From Pegoplata infirma (taxonomy: Eukaryota > Arthropoda > Insecta > Diptera > Anthomyiidae), in NCBI GenBank assembly GCA_963921195.1, contig OY992537.1, positions 126,936,694-127,000,693 on the forward strand: a DNA stretch of 64,000 bases. Direction: 5' to 3'. Of this stretch, positions 57,388-64,000 are shown piece after piece; position 1 is the stretch's first letter; each line of letters starts with the position of its first letter. The position numbers were made by a program, and so were the translations under genes. The notes beneath the pieces were generated by a model. The model saw only the letters and a list, made by a program, of their open reading frames with translations, was not told where the DNA came from and ran no database searches.

Positions 57388-58439
57388 ATAGTCAAAGGGA
57401 AAATAGACGTATTGTGTCCATCGCTTGATGACTGGATGATGGATAATGTTGATTTTTCACAGATAAACGTTTTTACGGATGGTTCAAAAACAGGGACAGG
57501 CACAGGAAGTGGTGTGCACTGCTCTGAGTTAGGTATTGATGAATCTTACCGCTTGGAGAATGATTGTAGCATTTTTCAGGCCGAGGTCTATGCGATCGCC
57601 AAGGCAGCTGAGCTAATCTCGATGAGGCCAATATTCTACAGCGATATTGCTTTCTTTATCGACAGCCAAGCGGCTTTAAAGGCGTTAACTACGGATAATA
57701 TCAACACCAAGGTAGTCAGCCGCTGCCACAGAGAACTACAAGTTCTCAGGGAGCAGCATAATATACGACTGTGCTGGGTACCTGGTCACAAGGATATTAA
57801 AGGTAATGAGAAAGCGGATGTGCTTGCGAAGGCGGGAGCAAGCCTTCCACATGAGCTCGCCGTTGAGGGAATTTTTCCACCACTCTCCCTTACTTTTCAC
57901 AATATTAAGCTGGACACTAGAAACAAGTGGATTAATAGATGGACGACATCAAATGATAGCATACAGACGAAAATGCTATGGGATGAAAAATCGCAAGGTT
58001 ACAGCAAAATTCTTCTGGATATTGACAGAAGACAGATAAGATCAGTGATAAACCTTATCACGGGGCACAGTAAACTAGCGAAACACATGGTAAGAATCGG
58101 GGTTATGGCAAACGACACTTGCAGATGGTGCAATGAGTCTGTCGAAGACAGCTTCCATTTCTTATGTGAATGCCCTGCATTATCATTTAGAAGATTTAAA
58201 TGTTTAGGTTCTTACGTCTTTCAGGGCCTTCAGGACCTACGAGGTATAAACCCTTGGCTACTAATGTCATTCATCAAAGCGTCGAAGTGGGAAACGTAAA
58301 AATGCGTGTTTGAATGGAGAGAAGAAAGGAAACAATAGCAGGAATCATAATGGGCCAAACATTGGCCTCTATGGATGACATTCCCGAAAACTTTTATGTT
58401 TTGGGGATTGGCGTCATCCTCACTAACCTAACCTAACCA
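57388..58439 (+). pseudogene. RNase-H-bearing LINE, 3' part: RNase H and zinc knuckle
   Basis: Continues in frame from 46161. RNase H residues are visible in NVFTDGSKTGTGTGSGVH, IFQAEVYAIAKAAELI, FFIDSQAALKAL and PGHKDIKGNEKADVLAKAG; these degrade the RNA strand during reverse transcription. A C-terminal CRWCNESVEDSFHFLCEC knuckle follows, typical of such ORF2 proteins, and the frame ends at 58299. The element finishes CACTAACCTAACCTAACC, a non-LTR 3' end. This part has no stop; the damage is upstream. Confidence 0.88.
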
Positions 58440-58752
58440 TCATTTTATACACAACCGTAAGATCGAAATGGCCTTCGAACGAGATTTCACATCAGGGGGT
58501 CTTCTGCGTAACTCAAATCGAAACGAAAGTCGATTCGAACAGAATTTTTATTTCTAAAATAATGTAATAAAAATATTTTTATTAAAGAAAAATTAATTGG
58601 AACTTGTAAGCGCTTCTCCAGACAATGTAAAAAGAGAAAAATATAAAAATTTACATACACGGTTGTATTGTTTTTAAAAGGTTAAAAATTTCCGAATTCG
58701 AACGCTTTCTTTCGATTCGAATTACGCAGTAGACCCCCAGGTGAATTGGGTA
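58440..58752. mobile_element. Inverted-repeat element ends flanking the LINE, and fold-back piece
   Basis: AACGAGATTTCAC at about 58481-58492 mirrors GTGAAATCTCGTT at about 44520-44532, so the LINE may have entered a small inverted-repeat element. From about 58487, CAGGGGGTCTTCTGCGTAAC and at the right TTACGCAGTAGACCCCCAG (to about 58741) form a fold-back. Limits and duplications are unclear. Confidence 0.4.
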
Positions 58753-58898
58753 TTACGTAAAAAAATTTAAAAATTTTGATTAGAAATATTTTATTTTGAG
58801 TAAAAAACTTTTTTTTCATTTTTGTTTAAAAAAAAAAATACTTTTTTTCAGTGTAAGATTTTTTTCGAGTGAATTTTTTTTTGTGTAAAAATATTTTT

Positions 58899-59235
58899 GA
58901 TGGCCAAAAGTACTTTTGGCATAAAATATGCCAACTCTAAAAAAATATTTGTTTTTTGATATAGTAATAAATGCCATCTCTGAAAAATACGCAAACAAGT
59001 GCAAAATATAAAATTTTTGGCATTGGTAAAAATTATTTAGAATATTTAAACCATCTTATGGAAGGTACATTGTTCTTTCTTAAAATAATATGCGAAATAA
59101 CTAGTTTTTTAGCTCTCCTGAAAAGTAAGCTTTTTCGATTTGGCATTTATTGAATATAGTTCGACGATATGGATGATTTTATTGTTGTAATGAAGCATCG
59201 TTAATGATTTCCATTCATTAGTTTTTCTACCAGTG
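58899..59235. other. Diverged relative of the CGAGGGCC element
   Basis: ATGCGAAATAACTAGTTTTT and TAGCTCTCCTGAAAAGTAAG, then TTATTGAATATAG, match the right part of the element at 11071-12806. The left limit is uncertain. No gene. Confidence 0.35.
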
Positions 59236-59541
59236 TAGTATAGAAGACATAATGCCCATAATGGGGATTGTGGCCATTATCCCCATAAATCTGGGAATTA
59301 TGTCCGTTTTTTATTGGGATTATGTCCAAATAATTTTCGGTCGTTGTCCCCACTACCATTATGGGAATTATGACCGAAATGAATTTGGTCATAATCCCCA
59401 TAACGGAAATGAGGATTATGTCCGTGGGGATTATGTCATGTCACCATATTTTTATTGTTTTTAGAGCATATTTTCCGTTTTTAAAGGCATTTCTTAGCGC
59501 ATAAAACGTGTTTTTAGAGCATATTTTTGGTTTCCCTGGTT
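59236..59541. repeat. GGGATTATGTCC/CCCCATAAT repeat and hAT end fragment
   Basis: Motifs GGGATTATGTCC and their complements (CATAATCCCCATAA) recur in both senses from about 59250 to 59440. The end (AGAGCATATTTTTGGTTTCC at about 59517) matches the terminus of the hAT-like element at 23498, so this may be a rearranged relative. Confidence 0.5.
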
Positions 59542-60199
59542 ATCACTTATTTAAGTTAAATAACGGTTTTTAAACAGAGACCCTAAGAGGAATTGATCGT
59601 GTGGTATCACATCCGATCTCAGTATTTTCCTACCTTGCCCTTTTATTAAAAATGTAATAAAAATCAGCTTTACTGCTACACAACTTTTACCGGCTTTCAA
59701 TAACTAAGCAATCGTATTGTGGTAGCGAAATTTGTTAACATTTTTATCGTTTCCTGTTAACAAAATACCCCCGAAAAACAAACAACAAATGTCACACAAT
59801 CAGCAACTGCAAAATTGGTATATAAGCTGAAACAATATCGAATATAAGCAAATATTACCAATAAAAATAAAAAACAAATCTAAAACTAAATATAAATGGA
59901 TATTATTTTATAGATTGTCTGAATGTGTTCTCGTACTCGTATCAAGACTTTTTCAAAATAAAACGAAGAAATCAAAATATAAAAAAAAAAATACAAATTG
60001 TTAATACCATTTAAACCATCTTTAGAAATAGAAACAAAGGCAGGGATTTTTATTTCAAAATTTGTTATTGAACTGAGTTGGGTGTAAGATGTGGCTTATA
60101 GTTATTGGACACACGTTTCATATTTGTTAGACAATATGCCAAGGATTATGAAGAGTATGATAACAATAACATTGTATAAATCGCAGGTTCATTAGAGTT
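59542..60199. other. Spacer without a supported gene
   Basis: Mixed A/T-rich sequence, no recognised domain or element ends. Confidence 0.35.
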
Positions 60200-60935
60200 G
60201 GCCGAATACGATGAATTTGAAGCTATCAAAGCTTATGTGGAAACTTACTCTGCGAACTCCCATTACTTCATGGCAAAAGGACGAAAGTTACGGGACATTT
60301 GCTGACTCTCTCAGAATTATGGGAACGAAATCATTGGTTTTTTTTAGAGCCTCAACATTTAGGGCCATTACAAAACAAAATTTACAGATCGTTGCCACAA
60401 CCGTTAATATTCCAACCTTAGTTTTGAGGTTGTCGTAACCAATATGAATATGACAACCGCAATATGGTTGTGACAACTGCCAGGAGTTTGCGACATCCTT
60501 ATTATAGTTGTATCAACCGAAAATAACTGGTTTTGCAATATGGAAAATATGAAGGGTGATTTCTCCTTCTTTTATGGTACCTCGTGATCAATGAAATTCT
60601 CATATATTTGATAGAACAGGCACTAAGGTGGTCTCATGCACTAACATAACAAATTCATTTGCCAAAACCGTAAATATTTTAACCAAGGTTTTAAGGTCAT
60701 CGTAACCAGTAATGCAGTTGTCACAACCGCAATATTGTTGTAGCATCTGCAAAGAGGTTGAGACAACCGAATTTCAGTTGTAACAACTGAATGCCCGGTT
60801 TCCCAATGTGATTGTGACAACTGCAAGGAGGATGTAACAACCGAATTGCAGTTGTAACAACCGAATAACAGGTTTCGACAACCTCAAAAATTCGTTTGGA
60901 ATATTTCTAGTTGTGACAAATGGATTTGTTATGTG
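60200..60935. repeat. Region of GTTGTNACAACYG repeats
   Basis: Variants of GTTGTAACAACCGAAT and GTTGTGACAACTGCAA recur about a dozen times between 60380 and 60930 in both senses. The words are partly palindromic. It may be the subterminal array of a DNA transposon, but I cannot fix its ends. Open frames across it have no domain. Confidence 0.5.
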
Positions 60936-61407
60936 AGTGTACGTTCAAAATCTTAAAGGTATCGACTTATCGACGATCAGCGATTTAATGGAATAGACAC
61001 AGAGGAAACTGGTAAAATGGGTAAAGGACAACGGTCTGCAAGATATTTCCCATAACGCCGAGCAAGTTTGATCTTTTAAGAAGATATGTCACAACTTTGG
61101 AATTCTCAAAGAATTAGGAGTAATTCTGGAAAATATACACTCTTAAGAAAGCGAAGAAAAGACGTGCAGATCTGAAATTTCATATCATTCACCTAATGTA
61201 TTCTGCGATAATCAGAAACTGGTCAATAGAGCCATCGGATCGACACTTTGAATAGATGGTCTAGTGGTAATGCTGAATATCATGCAGCTGCAAATTGTAT
61301 CAAGAGCACGGCGACGAAGGCGACCTCCGTTTAAATACTTTTATAATATAATCCAACGCTCGTAGGGTCACAGCTTAATTCTACAATTTTCGTCAGGCCC
61401 ATATACA
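60936..61407. other. Spacer with a weak tRNA-like A-box
   Basis: GATGGTCTAGTGGTAATGCTG at about 61254 resembles a tRNA A-box region, without a convincing B box downstream. No gene supported. Confidence 0.3.
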
Positions 61408-61409
61408 TA

Positions 61410-61745
61410 CACTCAAAATATTTTGTAGGCAAAAACAAATAAAAAACACACTTAAAACAAGTGAATAAACAATTGAAAGCCATCCCAGTAATTATTTATT
61501 TGTTTTAACAAACATCAACATTTAGTTTTTACTGTTGACAAAATTTTCTAAAATAAATAACATTAAACATTAAAAAATTACGTTTTTATACCCTCCACTC
61601 TAGTGATAGAGGGTATATATAAGTTTGTCATTCCGTTTGTAACACCTCGAAATATTGGTCTAAGACCCCATAAAGTATATATATTCGTGATCCTCGATCG
61701 ATTTTAAGACGATCTAGCGATGTCCGTCCGTCCGTCCGTCTCTCC

Positions 61746-61783
<38 letters not shown>

Positions 61784-63232
61784 TGAAAACACGCTAACTT
61801 TTGAAAGACATTATGGAGGCTCCCGAAGTTTGGCATATATGTTGGGCATTTACCTGGTCAGGTTGGTATTGCAATCCTGCAAAATCGGTCCAGTGGTTTA
61901 AAAGTTATGAGCAAAAGACTGAATTTAGTCAAGGGTTTTTCGTGAATTTACGAGATAAAACACACGCTAACGAACGGTGATTCTGAGGATGCTGAAGCTT
62001 GGCATATATATTTGTCGTTCCCCGGGCCTGGTTCGATTTGAATTTCAGGCAAATCGGTTCAGTGGTTCAAAAGTTATTAGCAAAACCGTGAATTTCAGAT
62101 TAGTTTCACCTTAAATTCATGAGTTGAAAACCCGTTAAACATGTTTTAAAAACATTGGTAAGTCAAAAAACGTACTTTTGTCACTCAGAAACGTATTTTT
62201 GTCACTCAGAAATATTTTTAGACTAAAAAAAAATGCACTCAAAAAAATTTTACAATCAAAAAAATTTTACACTAAAAAAAATTTTACACTCAAAAAAAAA
62301 TTTAGTAATTTTTTTTTTTTCAAAAATTACATAAAAAAAATAAAAACTTATCAAAAATGTTATTTTTTCAAGCTGGAAAATTTACTATCACGGATTTACT
62401 ATTTTTACTATCACGGGCGGATTACTCAATGAAAAGTTAGCTGCTAACTGCCGATTTAACGGAGTCTTATATCAAAATTTGTATGAAAAAGTTAGATTTA
62501 ACGGAGAGTTATTTTATAACGGAGAGTTATTTTATAACTGAGCATTGAGTAATCCAGCCTTAAAAGGGCATTGTGGAGGGTATTCATAGATTCGGCCAAG
62601 TCGAATTTAACTTTTCTACTTGTTTTCATTCTGTTTTTACCAACAAATTCGAAAAAATAACCTACGAAAACATTAAAAATTAATGATAGTTCTGTTATTT
62701 TTACCAACAAATCCCAAAAAAATAACCTACGAAAACATTAAAAATTAATGATTTCGTAGGTTATTTTTTACAATTTTCTATTGAAATATTTTTTCGATTC
62801 CGCAATCAACTACATTCTGGCCAGACACTCTACCCATCGTGCCAAAGTCACTTGATACAAACATGTTTTTATATTTCTCTAAATAATTTTTTGAATTTTT
62901 TTTCTATAAAAAAATAACCTACTTGTGTAGGTAAAAACTAATGATATCTCATTAAAAAATACCAACAATTTAAAAAAAAAAATGACTTACACAAATCATT
63001 AAAAATTTAAAGAATAATCAGTAGTTTTTACTTACAGAACAAAAATAAATGACTTTAAAGATTAAATGTTAATGAAAGTCTTTATTTTTTAGTATGTTAT
63101 TTTTGAAACAAAGGACAGAAGTAGTCATTAATAAAAATTGAACATCAAACAAATGGTTTTTCTTTTAAAAACGACTAAACGGAAAACTTTTTAAATAAAC
63201 TGCAACCAGTTAATGACATAATTTTTTGAGTG
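61410..63232 (-). mobile_element. CACTCAAAATATTTTG MITE, copy 2, split by a mini-me element
   Basis: Ends CACTCAAAATATTTTGTAGG and ATTTTTTGAGTG with TA on both sides. Colinear with copy 1 at 14874-15662, including the minus-strand tRNA-like core (about 62865-62800, GGCACGATGGGTAGAG). At the point matching ATTACGTTTTTTCACTC of copy 1 it holds a complete mini-me element, about 61587-62626. Confidence 0.85.
61587..62626 (+). mobile_element. mini-me/HINE-like element nested in a MITE
   Basis: Starts TATACCCTCCACTCTAGTGA and ends AACTTTTCTACTTGTTTT. The head, core, GTCTGTCTG microsatellite (about 61745-61782) and 3' block are all present. About 62412-62561 an extra piece bounded by GGATTACTCAATG and CATTGAGTAATCC interrupts the 3' block. 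The empty site is available from the other MITE copy. Confidence 0.85.
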
Positions 63233-63235
63233 TAA

Positions 63236-63520
63236 TATAGAGTATCCGTTTGGTGGATGTCATTTAATAGGATCCTTAAGACAAGTGCGCTGATGATAAC
63301 GGGCGCATGTCGTTTTAAACTGACGAAATGTCTACTTGTAATGCTCAACTGGCTGCCAGTAGACCTTCTTTCACGACAGTTAGCCGAGAACACTGCCATT
63401 ACACTTGATCATATAAATGCATGGACTTACAAACTACACAAACATGCGAGAATCCTAGAGCATCTTGGTGCCGTATCGGACATTGGCTATTGCACCCCTA
63501 CACTGAGGGAAAAAATCGTA
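63236..63520 (+). pseudogene. LINE fragment (region between RT and RNase H)
   Basis: From 63257 the frame reads RILKTSALMITGACRFKLTK then CLLVMLNWLPVDLLSRQLAE. This matches the layout of LNRTALLSLTGAM...LEKLLGITPLDL in the LINE at 44551, i.e. the stretch after the RT domain. Both ends are lost. It directly follows the MITE at 61410-63232. Confidence 0.6.
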
Positions 63521-64000
63521 GTCAAATCAAAAATTTTCATACTCATTTTTAAAAGCCTAAAACTTTTTAAAAAATTTTAATTATGAGGTTGAATTTTTTA
63601 AAATTTAATATGTTTCGGTATTAATTTTAAAATTTCCATTTTAAAATTAAGTATTAAAGAACTCCTTTTCATTTTATGGTGCCGCCATGTTGAAAATCAT
63701 CATTTTGATAATAAACATTTTAAAAATGAGTTTTAAACAATTTTAACAATGACGCTTCAAATTATATTAAAAAATATAGAGGTGTAACATTAGTGAAAAC
63801 AAATCTTAAAAAAAAAACCATAAATAAGTAATTGAAATAAAAACACTAACGAAATTTGTGTTAAAAATTATGTTTAAAAACAGTGAAAAGAAAAGTTTAA
63901 AAAAGTGAAATGAAAAGTATAAAAAACAGTGAAAAGAAAAGTTTAAAAAAGTGAAATGAAAAGTATAAAAAACAGTGAAAAGAAAAAGAAAATTTTTGAA
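63521..64000. other. AT-rich end of window with a short tandem repeat
   Basis: From about 63880 to 63985 a 47-bp unit (ACAGTGAAAAGAAAAGTTTA plus AAAAAGTGAAATGAAAAGTA plus TAAAAA) repeats a little over twice. No gene seen. Confidence 0.6.

Larger units (their letters stand above)
43665..58898 (-). mobile_element. mini-me/HINE-like element (copy l), split by very large insertions
   Basis: The 3' end motif in minus orientation (AGTTAAATTCGACTTGGCCG) is at about 43674. CCCTCTACAATGCCCTTTTT follows a nested MITE at about 44463. The middle part (TTTGATTAGAAATATTTTAT) reappears at about 58772. Everything between about 44502 and 58750 would then be inserted DNA. The colinearity with copy d supports this, but the exact joints are blurred. 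Confidence 0.5.

Overview
This is an AT-rich eukaryotic window, almost certainly from a higher (cyclorrhaphan) fly. The organism call rests on the one cellular gene present, a Spalt-type zinc-finger gene whose protein closely resembles Drosophila spalt major (salm), and on a dense load of dipteran-style transposable elements. The exact species cannot be read from the sequence; a calyptrate fly such as a blow fly is an inference.

Layout. 1-30206: apparently the long first intron (or upstream DNA) of salm, packed with mobile elements: mini-me/HINE-like repeats, fold-back elements, hAT elements with 8-bp target duplications, MITEs with CACTCAAAA termini and TA duplications, a nearly intact DD37E mariner, two pieces of histone-H1-like DNA inside a MITE, and a LINE reverse transcriptase gene cut twice by MITEs. 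30207-40884: the salm coding exons I can support (30207-34268, 34499-34635, 35838-35918, 40861-40884) with introns of 230 bp, 1202 bp and 4942 bp. The first coding exon was not found in the window. 40885-43660: 3' UTR and A/T-rich downstream DNA. 43660-58750: a nested pile in which a mini-me element holds a LINE with RT, RNase H and a C-terminal zinc knuckle, and that LINE is split by an 11,226-bp LTR retrotransposon. 58750-64000: further MITEs, simple repeats, a mini-me nested in a MITE, and a LINE fragment.

The most striking object is the LTR retrotransposon at 46162-57387. It has 2332-bp LTRs with a single difference noticed by eye, a 4-bp target duplication (ATAG) and a tRNA-Lys-type primer site. 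Its Gag begins with a complete RING-H2 finger, and gag and pol overlap at a canonical A AAA AAC -1 slippery heptamer. The pol gene is open through protease, RT, RNase H and integrase. It looks young and probably competent. Its closest known relatives by architecture are the Osvaldo/Ulysses-type Ty3/gypsy elements (long LTRs, tRNA-Lys primer); that placement is inference.

Many element boundaries are fixed by the host sequence they interrupt: removing a MITE plus one TA restores the LINE reading frame in two places, and removing the LTR element restores it in another. The insertion order given here is therefore read from the sequence and not only assumed.
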